Origin: JBBUX01 sp037445775
Lineage (GTDB): Bacteria; Actinomycetota; Coriobacteriia; Anaerosomatales; PHET01
Direction of reading: 5' to 3'
Length of the DNA: 15,827 nt
Assembly: GCA_037445775.1 (NCBI GenBank)
Contig: JBBIJX010000039.1
Coordinates: forward strand, 1 to 15,827
The notes below the pieces were generated by a model. It searched no databases. It was not told the DNA's origin and saw nothing but the letters and a program-made list of their open reading frames with translations. Every line of letters begins with the position of its first letter. The first letter of the stretch is position 1. The position numbers and the translations under genes were made by a program. Below are positions 7,182-14,164 of this stretch, in pieces.

Positions 7182-7930
7182 CAGATGCCCACGGCCTCGC
7201 GGAACCGGCGAACCTGCCGCCGGGCCACCGGGATGTGCGTCTCGTCGCGATCCGATGCGACGACAGCGTACCCGCCGTCGACGCGCAGGATCTCCTTGAC
7301 CTTGTTCAGGTTCACGAGGTAGCTGCGGTGCACCCGAACGAACGATTCACGCGCAAGCTTCTCCTCGAGGTCGGTCAGCGTGAGGTCCACGAGGTACTGG
7401 TTCTCGTACGTGTGCGCGTACGTCGACTTGTTGCGCGCGGACAGGTAGATGATGTCGTCGATGCTCAGCAGCACCGTCCGGCCGCCCTTGCGGACCGCGA
7501 GCTTGCGGAACTCACCGTCGAGGGGGACTTTGGGCTCACCATCGTGCCGACGCCTTCCGCGGGCGAGGCTCTCGACGCGCGCGAAGAGCTCGAGGATGTT
7601 GAACGGCTTGGTCACATACTGCTGGACCCCCTGCTTGAACGCGAGGATCTTCGCCAGGTCCTGCGTCTTGGCGGTGAGCATGATGACCGGCGTTTCAGCC
7701 GTAGCGGGGTTGTTGCGGATGTCCATGAGTGCCATCCAGCCGTCGACACGCGGCATCATGATGTCGAGCACGACCACGTCGATCCGCTCATGGCCGAGCA
7801 CCTCGATACCGGCCGCACCGTCTCCGGCGCCGAAGATGCGCATGCCGTTCGCTTCGAGCCCCGTCCTGATCATCTCGACCGTGGGCTCGTCGTCGTCGAT
7901 GACGAGCACGTTGATGGTGTCGTCAGGCAC
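7181..7930 (-). CDS. LytTR-family response regulator
   Basis: This 249-residue two-component regulator has an N-terminal receiver domain (about 6-122) with acidic pocket D12/D13, phosphoacceptor D56 in VVVLDIMMP, T86 in MLTA and K108 in VTKPF, all in place. A LytTR DNA-binding domain covers about 145-245 (LSIDDIIYLSARNKSTYAHT, then FVRVHRSYLVNLNKVKEI). LytTR regulators typically control surface proteins, toxins or competence genes. No histidine kinase is encoded in the window, so it is an orphan here. The frame is open to 8041, but GTG 7930 is chosen: GGAG at 7939-7942 lies eight bases upstream and the receiver domain begins six residues later. It is the first gene of an operon with the DUF916-like gene, a likely regulatory target. 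Confidence 0.92.
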   Translation of the reverse strand: MPDDTINVLVIDDDEPTVEMIRTGLEANGMRIFGAGDGAAGIEVLGHERIDVVVLDIMMPRVDGWMALMDIRNNPATAETPVIMLTAKTQDLAKILAFKQGVQQYVTKPFNILELFARVESLARGRRRHDGEPKVPLDGEFRKLAVRKGGRTVLLSIDDIIYLSARNKSTYAHTYENQYLVDLTLTDLEEKLARESFVRVHRSYLVNLNKVKEILRVDGGYAVVASDRDETHIPVARRQVRRFREAVGI

Positions 7931-7972
7931 CGCTCGCACTCCTCTTCGCGCCGATGAGAGGCCTGATAGAGC

Positions 7973-8039
7973 CGACGAACGCCCGTGGTTGCGCGTTCGT
8001 CGATTCTGGGATTCTACCCCACCGCGCGTCGGATGTCGC
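7973..8039 (-). promoter_or_regulatory. Promoter and 10-bp inverted repeat ahead of the LytTR gene
   Basis: On the minus strand GCGACA (8034-8039) and TAGAAT (8011-8016) are 17 bases apart, a good sigma-A-type promoter with 4/6 and 5/6 matches. Transcription would start near 8004. Immediately downstream a perfect inverted repeat, CGACGAACGC (7973-7982) and GCGTTCGTCG (7993-8002), spans ten bases. It could be an operator for autoregulation, a 5'-leader hairpin, or a terminator for the upstream nfnB gene, which ends at 8089; no T run follows it. The rest of the 158-base gap has only weak hairpins, near 8041-8060. Confidence 0.6.
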
Positions 8040-8088
8040 ACCGCTCAGCGAAGCGGAGCGATCGGCGACGCGACCGCTCGCCCCAGAC

Positions 8089-9570
8089 TCAGCGCTTCGC
8101 GCGCCTGAGCCATCGGTCCATGGCCTGAGCGGCCTTCTTGCCCGCGCCCATCGCCAATATGACCGTAGCGGCGCCCGACACGATGTCGCCGCCGGCGAAC
8201 ACACCGTCGATGTTCGTCTGCCCCTCTTCGCCTGCGATGATGTAGCCTCGCGGGGTCAGCTCGAGGCCGGGAGCGGCATCTCGGAGGAGCGGGTTCGCGC
8301 CCGTCCCGGCGGCGATGACGACGGTGTCGCACTCGATCTCGAACTCCGACCCGAGCACACATACGGGCGCCCTGCGCCCGCTTTGATCGGGCTCGCCGAG
8401 CTCCATCCGGGTGGCCACGAGGCCCGTCACGAATCCGTCGCGGCCGCGGATCTCGACGGGTGAGCACAGCAGTCTGAAGTCGACACCCTCCTCCTTCGCG
8501 TGGTGCACCTCCTCGAGCCTCGCGGGCATCTCGTCTTCCGTCCGCCGGTACACAAGAAACACCTCGTCCGCGCCCAAGCGTAGCGCCGTACGCGCGGCGT
8601 CCATCGCAACGTTGCCGCCGCCTACCACCGCGACCTTCCTGCCTCGCCAGACCGGGGTGTCGGCGCGCGATGGGAAGTCGTAGGCGCGCATGAGGTTCAC
8701 ACGCGTCAAGAACTCGTTCGCCGAATAGACGCCGTTGAGGTTCTCGCCCGGGATCCCGAGGAACGCCGGCAGCCCCGCGCCCGATCCGATGAAGACCGCG
8801 TCGAAGCCGTCGACGGTCATGAGCTCCTCAACCGTGGCGATCCGCCCTACAACCTCACTGCAACGGATCTCGACACCGATCTCCTCGAGCACGCCCACCT
8901 CGGCATCGAGAATCGACTTCGGAAGCCGGAACTCGGGGATGCCGTAGGTCAGCACGCCGCCTGGGGAGTGCAGCGACTCGAAGATCGTGACCGCGTGTCC
9001 TAGGCGCCTGAGCTCGCCCGCGCACGCCAGGCCTGCGGGGCCTGAGCCCACGATCGCGCACCGGAAGCCGCTGTCTGCTCCGACGTCCGGCACGCAGCGA
9101 TGCTCGAGCTCGCACGCGAGGTCATAGTCCCCCAAGTAGCGCTCGAGTCTGCCGATAGCGACCGGGTCACCCTTCTTCGCGAGCACGCAGGCCGCCTCGC
9201 ACTGCTCCTCCTGCGGGCAGACGCGCCCGCAGACGGCCGGCAGAGCATTGCGTTCCTTGAGCACAGCGACTCCGGCCACCGGCTCGCCGGTGATGATCGC
9301 GCCGATGAACTCGCGGATGCGGATGCTGACGGGACATCCCGCTTCGCAAGTGGGGTTCGCGCACTGTAGGCAGCGCATAGCCTCGGTGTGTGCCTCGGTG
9401 TCCGAGTAGCCGAACGCGACCTCGTCGAAGGTGGTGCGGCGCTCTGAGGCATCCCTCTCTCGCATCGGGGTGCGCGGCGCACGCGACGGCCGGTGGCGCG
9501 TCAGGCCCCCACCGGGAAGGTCACCGCGCCCGCGGTCCTCAAGCTCCGATCTTCCGTCTACAGGTGGCAC
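8089..9570 (-). CDS. nfnB: NfnB / glutamate synthase small-subunit-type flavoprotein
   Basis: This is a 493-residue FAD- and NADPH-binding iron-sulfur protein of the GltD/SudA/NfnB family. Two N-terminal 4Fe-4S motifs are present: CLQCANPTCEAGC (C67, C70, C75, C79) and CGRVCPQEEQCEAAC (C114, C118, C124, C128). An FAD motif GSGPAG lies at 175-180 and a pyridine-nucleotide motif VVGGGNVAMDAA at 315-326, and the family's C-terminal GGDIVSGAATVILAMGAGKKAA is clear. Together with the preceding PyrK-like gene it makes the NfnAB pair, which couples ferredoxin, NAD(H) and NADP(H) by electron bifurcation in anaerobes. Older annotation would call it glutamate synthase or sulfide dehydrogenase subunit alpha. 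The longest start, GTG 9570, overlaps the upstream gene by 13 bases; homology begins near RTPMRERD (residue 33), so a later start is possible. Confidence 0.9.
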   Translation of the reverse strand: MPPVDGRSELEDRGRGDLPGGGLTRHRPSRAPRTPMRERDASERRTTFDEVAFGYSDTEAHTEAMRCLQCANPTCEAGCPVSIRIREFIGAIITGEPVAGVAVLKERNALPAVCGRVCPQEEQCEAACVLAKKGDPVAIGRLERYLGDYDLACELEHRCVPDVGADSGFRCAIVGSGPAGLACAGELRRLGHAVTIFESLHSPGGVLTYGIPEFRLPKSILDAEVGVLEEIGVEIRCSEVVGRIATVEELMTVDGFDAVFIGSGAGLPAFLGIPGENLNGVYSANEFLTRVNLMRAYDFPSRADTPVWRGRKVAVVGGGNVAMDAARTALRLGADEVFLVYRRTEDEMPARLEEVHHAKEEGVDFRLLCSPVEIRGRDGFVTGLVATRMELGEPDQSGRRAPVCVLGSEFEIECDTVVIAAGTGANPLLRDAAPGLELTPRGYIIAGEEGQTNIDGVFAGGDIVSGAATVILAMGAGKKAAQAMDRWLRRAKR

Positions 9571-10397
9571 GTGCAGCCCCGGGAGTACTCGACGTCGGCC
9601 TCACGCTCCACGTCGGCGTAGACGCGCTGGCGGCTCATGAGCTCCTCCCAATCGACGCCGTGGCCATCGAAGTCTGGCCCATCGACGCAGCCGAAGCGGG
9701 TCTGCCCGAAGACCGAGACCCGGCACGCGCCACACATGCCGGTGCCGTCGACCATGATGGGGTTGAGCGACACGGTCGTCGGCACTCCGAACTCACGCGT
9801 TGTGGCGGCGCAGAACTTCATCATGATCGCGGGACCCACCGCGAACGCCCGCCCTATCGCTCCGGATTCGCAGAGGCGCTTGAGCGGAGTGGTCACGAGC
9901 CCCTTCTCCCCTGCGCTCCCGTCGTCGGTGACGACCGTGAGCTCGACGCCCGGGAGTGCCGAAATCTCGTTCTCGAGCACGAGGAGGTCTCTGGTGCGCG
10001 CACCGAGAATCACCGTCACCTGCTCGCCCGCCTGGCGCATCGCCCGTGCGACGGGGTAGGCCACCGCGGCGCCCACCCCGCCCCCTACGACGGCGACCCG
10101 GCCCGTGCCTTCGACGCGCGTCGGGACACCCAAGGGGCCCACGACGTCGGCGAGCACGTCGCCGGCCTTCAGGTGAGAGAGCTCGTGCGTGGTCTTGCCC
10201 ACGCGCATGAAGATGAAGCGGATCCAGCCCTCGTCGGCCGACCAGTCACTGAACGTGAGCGGGATGCGCTCGCCGCGCTCGGTGGTCCGGACCATGAGGA
10301 ACTGCCCGGCGCGTACCTTCGCCGCGACGCGCGATGCCTCGACACCCATTTCAAACACGGCGTCGGAGAGTCTCCTCGTATGTACGATGCGGTACAC
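9558..10397 (-). CDS. nfnA: NfnA / PyrK-like ferredoxin-NADP reductase subunit
   Basis: This 279-residue protein has the dihydroorotate dehydrogenase electron-transfer subunit (PyrK/SudB/NfnA) layout. An FAD domain (about 1-98) has RIPLTFSDW, an NAD(H) domain has VVGGGVGAAVAYPVARAM (103-120), and a C-terminal 2Fe-2S site has DGTGMCGACRV and RFGCVDG. Cysteines C222, C225 and C237 plus D217 fit the three-Cys-one-Asp cluster reported for NfnA, whereas PyrK proper has four cysteines. The following nfnB gene confirms NfnAB over PyrK. The start is GTG 10397, with GGAGGA at 10402-10407 four bases upstream; the open frame to 10586 would run through the promoter. The C-terminus ends GCTCHL, adding two more cysteines of unknown purpose. 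Confidence 0.88.
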   Translation of the reverse strand: MYRIVHTRRLSDAVFEMGVEASRVAAKVRAGQFLMVRTTERGERIPLTFSDWSADEGWIRFIFMRVGKTTHELSHLKAGDVLADVVGPLGVPTRVEGTGRVAVVGGGVGAAVAYPVARAMRQAGEQVTVILGARTRDLLVLENEISALPGVELTVVTDDGSAGEKGLVTTPLKRLCESGAIGRAFAVGPAIMMKFCAATTREFGVPTTVSLNPIMVDGTGMCGACRVSVFGQTRFGCVDGPDFDGHGVDWEELMSRQRVYADVEREADVEYSRGCTCHL

Positions 10398-10436
10398 GGC
10401 TTCCTCCGGCCGGCTCGGTCGCCACGGCGTCCGAAC

Positions 10437-10442
10437 AGTATA
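10437..10442 (-). promoter_or_regulatory. Leftward -10 candidate for nfnAB
   Basis: TATACT on the minus strand (AGTATA at 10437-10442 on the plus strand) lies 40 bases ahead of the nfnA start. A 17-base spacer would place TCAACC (10460-10465) at -35, a weak match that overlaps the first TTGAGT of the divergent rightward promoter. Shared or competing polymerase binding is possible. Confidence 0.45.
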
Positions 10443-10461
10443 TACGTCACTGCACGACCGG

Positions 10462-10499
10462 TTGAGTGCATTGAGTGCTGGGGCTGGTGCTGGTATGAT
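10462..10499 (+). promoter_or_regulatory. Extended -10 promoter of the M23 endopeptidase gene
   Basis: TTGAGT (10471-10476), a 17-base spacer and TATGAT (10494-10499) preceded by TGG (an extended -10) form one of the best sigma-A-type promoters in the window. TTGAGTGC occurs twice in direct repeat, 9 bases apart (10462-10469 and 10471-10478), and again at 5501-5508. The repeat covers the -35 box, so a repressor or activator could act here. The remaining bases to the gene start (10500-10567) form a leader of about 60 bases containing the ribosome-binding site GGAGGA at 10551-10556. Confidence 0.72.
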
Positions 10500-10567
10500 C
10501 TGCTTCGTAGTGCGCCTTCCGGCGGATCCACCACGACAACGCAGCCCACCGGAGGAATCCTCGCAGC

Positions 10568-11794
10568 ATGCATCGCAGCCGCGCATACCTCGCTCTCGCC
10601 CTCTCCGTCACGTTGGTGGTCGGCCTCGTCGCTCCCGCCGTCAGTGCCGCGACCACCCGCTCGGAGATGGAGGCGCACCAGAAGAAAGCCGCCGCCGCAC
10701 GCAAGAAGGCCGCCGCCGCCGAGAAGCTTGCCAAGAAGCTAGCCGGCGAGGTTGCCGCTCTCGACGGCGAGATAGAGTCGTTCCAGCAGCAGGCCGAGGC
10801 GCTCGGCCCGCGCATCGCAGAGGCCACGAAGCGGAACTCCACCCTCAGACTCGAGGTCGCCGACTTGCACGCCGAGGCCGCCCGTCTTGAGGTGGAAGTC
10901 GAGGAGACGCGGGCAGCGCTGGAGACGCAGAAGGCTTTGCTCGCCGAGCGGGTCGAGGCGACCTACAAGCGCGGCAACTGGTTCTACATAGACGTGTTGT
11001 TGGGCTCGCAGGACTTCAGGGACCTCATCGCGCGAACTGAGCTCGTGTCGCGCGTCATCGAGTCGAACAACGCCGTGGCGACCGAACTCGGACGCACCAA
11101 GACCGCGCTCGACAAGACACAGAAGAAGCTACAGCGCTCGCTCGACAACGCCCGGCTCAAACAGCGCGAGGCCGAGGCCGTCGAGAACCGGTTGCGCGAC
11201 CTGAGACGCCAGCGGTCGCAGGCAGCCGCGAGGCGCGAAGCGGTGCAGCAGCAGAAGGCGGAACTGATGGCCGACAGCCGCAAGAACGCGGCGCGGCTGC
11301 GCGCGCTCGCCGAGGAGGAAGAAGCAGAGTCCGAGCGCATCGCCGCAGAACTCGCCGGCTCCGGCTCCGGTCAGTTCGCAGGGACGATGGCGTGGCCGGT
11401 TCCCGCGTCGCGTCGCATCACGTCCCCGTTCGGCCCGCGTATCTGCCCCTTCCACGGCAAGGAGCTCCATGCCGGCATCGACATCGGGCGCCCAAGTGCG
11501 GGCGCCGACTGGCCCCAGAGCGCCCGAGCCATCATCGCAGCTGGCAGCGGTACCGTGATCTCCGCCGGGTATCGTGGTGGATACGGCAACACCGTGATCA
11601 TCGACCACGGCGACGGCGTCACCACCCTCTACGCCCACTTGGCGAGCGGCGGTATCCGCGTGTCCGTAGGCGAACACGTCTCGAAGGGCGACCACATCGG
11701 CACCGTGGGCAGCACCGGCAACTCCACCGGGCCTCACCTGCACTTCGAGGTGCGCATCAACGGAGTGCCAAAGAACCCGATGGCGTACTTCTGA
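10568..11794 (+). CDS. Secreted coiled-coil M23 peptidoglycan endopeptidase (EnvC-type layout)
   Basis: This 408-residue protein has a signal peptide (1-27, ending PAVSA). A long coiled coil rich in Ala, Lys, Glu and Gln fills about 30-255, interrupted by a short ordered piece (NWFYIDVLLGSQDFRDLIARTELV) typical of EnvC/CwlO-type proteins. The C-terminal M23/LytM domain (about 285-408) has a full zinc site: H301 and D305 in HAGID, H357 in YAHL, and H390/H392 in GPHLHFEV. It should therefore be an active metallopeptidase cutting peptide cross-links, probably in cell separation or growth, with the coiled coil serving for regulation, for example by an FtsEX-like partner not seen here. The ATG at 10568 has GGAGGA 11 bases upstream and its own promoter. 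It converges on pth across a 50-base gap with no obvious terminator hairpin. Confidence 0.93.
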   Translation: MHRSRAYLALALSVTLVVGLVAPAVSAATTRSEMEAHQKKAAAARKKAAAAEKLAKKLAGEVAALDGEIESFQQQAEALGPRIAEATKRNSTLRLEVADLHAEAARLEVEVEETRAALETQKALLAERVEATYKRGNWFYIDVLLGSQDFRDLIARTELVSRVIESNNAVATELGRTKTALDKTQKKLQRSLDNARLKQREAEAVENRLRDLRRQRSQAAARREAVQQQKAELMADSRKNAARLRALAEEEEAESERIAAELAGSGSGQFAGTMAWPVPASRRITSPFGPRICPFHGKELHAGIDIGRPSAGADWPQSARAIIAAGSGTVISAGYRGGYGNTVIIDHGDGVTTLYAHLASGGIRVSVGEHVSKGDHIGTVGSTGNSTGPHLHFEVRINGVPKNPMAYF

Positions 11795-11844
11795 GCCCTT
11801 CGGAGCGCACTGACGCCTCACGGAACAAACGGCCGCATGAACCG

Positions 11845-12411
11845 CTACTCGACGTTGTACTCGCGCATCGCCGCGTCGATGCCGTGCTCGACGATCGCGA
11901 GCACGGCTTGGGCGGCCGTAGGTATCGTGTCCTGAAGCGCCTCAAGAGCGTCGCTGCGCAGCGGCTGCAGCACCCAGTCAGCCGGATCCATCCTCCCGGG
12001 CGGACGACCCACCCCCACGCGCACGCGCAGATAGGCGTCTGAGGCCAGCTTCTCGTGCAGCGAGCGCAGACCGTTGTGGCCGCCGTGCCCTCCGCCGCGC
12101 TTGCACAGCACCCGCCCGGGGGCCAGGTCGATGTCGTCATGCACGACAACGAGATCCTCGGGTGTCGCGCCGTAGAGATCAGCCAGCTTCCTCACCGGTC
12201 CGCCCGACACGTTCATGAACGACTGCGGCTTGGCGAGCACGACGTCCTCATCGCCCACACGCACCATCGCGACCTGCGAGCCCGCCTCGTCCTTCCAGTA
12301 CGAGGCCCTCAGGTTCTCACCGAGCAGCTCCACGGTCAGGAACCCGGCGTTGTGGCGCGTCAGGGCATACTCGGACCCGGGATTGCCGAGCCCAATCACC
12401 ACGCGTGTCAT
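11845..12411 (-). CDS. pth: Peptidyl-tRNA hydrolase
   Basis: This 188-residue protein is the usual length for bacterial Pth, which frees tRNA from prematurely released peptidyl-tRNA. Catalytic and binding residues line up with the E. coli enzyme: N10 in GLGNPG, H20 in TRHNAG (catalytic), N67 in KPQSFMNVSG, D92/D93 in HDDIDL, and N113 in GHNGLRS. KRGGGHGGHNGLRS is the family signature. The ATG at 12411 has GGAG nine bases upstream. It is the last gene of the block glmU, prs, L25, pth, 37 bases after the L25 gene, so it is probably co-transcribed with translation-related genes. Confidence 0.97.
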   Translation of the reverse strand: MTRVVIGLGNPGSEYALTRHNAGFLTVELLGENLRASYWKDEAGSQVAMVRVGDEDVVLAKPQSFMNVSGGPVRKLADLYGATPEDLVVVHDDIDLAPGRVLCKRGGGHGGHNGLRSLHEKLASDAYLRVRVGVGRPPGRMDPADWVLQPLRSDALEALQDTIPTAAQAVLAIVEHGIDAAMREYNVE

Positions 12412-12448
12412 GCCGCGCGTCTCCGATCGTCACGCGTCACAGGCGGCC

Positions 12449-13084
12449 CTACTCGCCGTCCTCGGCCTTCGCTCCGATGACCTCCGGCTCGACGGCCTCC
12501 TCGACGCCGGCTTCCTCGACCTCGACGCGCGGGGCCTGGACGGATGCGATGATCGTGTCCGGGTCGTCCAGAAACGTCACGGCGTTCGGCGCTACGATGT
12601 CGCCCAAGTGCAATGAGTCTCCCACCTGCAGCGGCGTGACGTCCCACTCGACAGCTTCAGGGAGGTCCTTCGGCAGCGCCTCGATGTTGATCTCGTGCGC
12701 ATTCACCGTCAGGACACCGCCCGCCTTGACCCCCTCGGGGTCGTTCACGAGGTGGAGAGGGACGCTCGCATGGATGGGCTTGTCCATCGCCACGGCGAGG
12801 AAGTCGACATGGGTGATCTGGCCCTTGACGGCCGAGCGCTGGATCTCGCGCACCACGGTGTCGATCGGCTTCTTCTCCCCTTCAAGTTTCAGCTGCACCA
12901 CTCCCGCACCCGCGGCGTGGTGCGCGGCCCACAGCTCGAAGTCGTGCCGGTCGACCGCGATGGTTGCCGCCTCGCGGCCGTACCCGTAGAGCACGGCCGG
13001 GATCTGGCCCTCTCGCGCCAGCCTGCGGCCCGCTTTTCCGATCACGGTGCGAGGCGTGGCGGTCAGTTCGTTCGATGCGGTCAT
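12449..13084 (-). CDS. rplY: 50S ribosomal protein L25, long TL5/CTC type
   Basis: This 211-residue protein has two domains: the 5S rRNA-binding L25 domain at about 5-95 (GKAGRRLAREGQIPAVLYGYG, then IQRSAVKGQITHVDFLAV) and the additional CTC C-terminal domain at about 98-185 (PLHLVNDPEGVKAGGVL and so on). An acidic Glu/Ala-rich tail follows. The long form is also known as general stress protein Ctc and is common in Gram-positives and Thermus; E. coli L25 lacks the second domain. The ATG at 13084 has AAGGAG seven bases upstream. It lies 67 bases after prs and 37 before pth on the same strand, a familiar actinobacterial order. Confidence 0.96.
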   Translation of the reverse strand: MTASNELTATPRTVIGKAGRRLAREGQIPAVLYGYGREAATIAVDRHDFELWAAHHAAGAGVVQLKLEGEKKPIDTVVREIQRSAVKGQITHVDFLAVAMDKPIHASVPLHLVNDPEGVKAGGVLTVNAHEINIEALPKDLPEAVEWDVTPLQVGDSLHLGDIVAPNAVTFLDDPDTIIASVQAPRVEVEEAGVEEAVEPEVIGAKAEDGE

Positions 13085-13151
13085 GCGATGCTCCTTGTCA
13101 GGCGGTCAGGTGCTTCGTCCAGTCAGTTCCTACCCTTGCCGAGTGCAAATG

Positions 13152-14114
13152 TCAGAGGGCGAAGTCCGGGTCGAACAGCTCTGAGACGCTCTCGTCGTTG
13201 AACACGTTGTCGATGGAGGCCGCAATGAGCGGCGCGACAGAGAGCACCCGGATCTTGCCATGGCGCCGCTCTCCGGGCACGGGGACGGTATTGGTCACGA
13301 CGACCTCGATCACCGGCGAGGCCTCGATACGCTCGTACGCCGGCGGCGAGAAGACGCCGTGGGTCGCGGTCACGTAGACACCCTTGGCACCGGCGGCCAT
13401 CAGCGCTTTGGCCCCCTCGGTCACCGAACCCGCTGTGTCGATCATGTCGTCCGCCACGATGCAGGTCTTCCCCTCAACGCTACCTATGACGTGCGTGATC
13501 TCCGCGACGTTGTGGTCAGGGCGTCCCTTGTGCATGATCGCGAGCGGCGCGCCGAGCATGTCCGCGAGCTTCTTGCACGCCTTGGCGCGCCCGACGTCCG
13601 GCGAGACCACGCAGCAGTCCTTGAGCCCAAGGCTCTCGAAGTAGTCTTCCAGGATGGGAAGAGCGGTCAGATGGTTGACCGGCTGGTCGAAGAAGCCCTG
13701 AATCTGCCCTTGGTGCAGGTCCATGGTGATCACGCGGTCAACGCCCGCGGTAGTGAGCAGGTCGGCCACGAGCTTCGCGGTGATGGGCTCGCGCGCCGCG
13801 CTCTTCTTGTCCTGCCTCGCGTAACCGAAGTGCGGGACGACTGCGGTGATCGTGCAGGCGGACGCGCGCTTGGCGGCATCCACCATGATGAGCAGCTCCA
13901 TGAGAGTGTCGTTGACCGGGCGCGTGAGTGACTGGATGAGGAACACATGCGCGCCACGCACGCTCTCGAGGAAGCGTACGTAGATCTCGCCGTTGGCGAA
14001 CTGGCGGATCGTCACGTTGCCGAGTTCGACGCCCAGCGCACGCGAGACATCCTCCGCGAGCTCAGGGTTAGAGGTCCCTGAGAACACCAGCATTCGCTTC
14101 GACGTGTCGGTCAT
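13152..14114 (-). CDS. prs: Ribose-phosphate pyrophosphokinase (class I)
   Basis: The enzyme makes PRPP from ribose 5-phosphate and ATP for purine, pyrimidine, His, Trp and NAD synthesis. The protein is 320 residues, normal for class I. Visible motifs are FSGTSNPELA (11-20), the region PHFGYARQDKK (94-104) of the ATP flexible loop, MDLHQGQIQGFFD with H134, the ribose-5-phosphate side VSPDVGRAKACKKLA, and the PRPP-binding loop VADDMIDTAGS (220-230). The start ATG 14114 has AAGGAG about 11 bases upstream. It lies 50 bases after glmU and probably shares its transcript. No odd features are seen. Confidence 0.97.
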   Translation of the reverse strand: MTDTSKRMLVFSGTSNPELAEDVSRALGVELGNVTIRQFANGEIYVRFLESVRGAHVFLIQSLTRPVNDTLMELLIMVDAAKRASACTITAVVPHFGYARQDKKSAAREPITAKLVADLLTTAGVDRVITMDLHQGQIQGFFDQPVNHLTALPILEDYFESLGLKDCCVVSPDVGRAKACKKLADMLGAPLAIMHKGRPDHNVAEITHVIGSVEGKTCIVADDMIDTAGSVTEGAKALMAAGAKGVYVTATHGVFSPPAYERIEASPVIEVVVTNTVPVPGERRHGKIRVLSVAPLIAASIDNVFNDESVSELFDPDFAL

Positions 14115-14164
14115 GACCCTGCTCGCTCCTTCACATCCGCATCGGACCGCCTGGTACGGGCCCG

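Noticed and set aside
7106..7957. Rightward open frame of 283 codons opposite the LytTR regulator
   Set aside because: The minus strand encodes receiver and LytTR domains with all key residues; the rightward frame is a Val/Asp/Arg/His-rich shadow.
9390..10742. Rightward open frame of 450 codons
   Set aside because: It is antisense to nfnB and nfnA and crosses their promoter region; composition is Arg/Pro/His-rich as expected from a shadow frame in high-GC DNA, with no recognisable domain.
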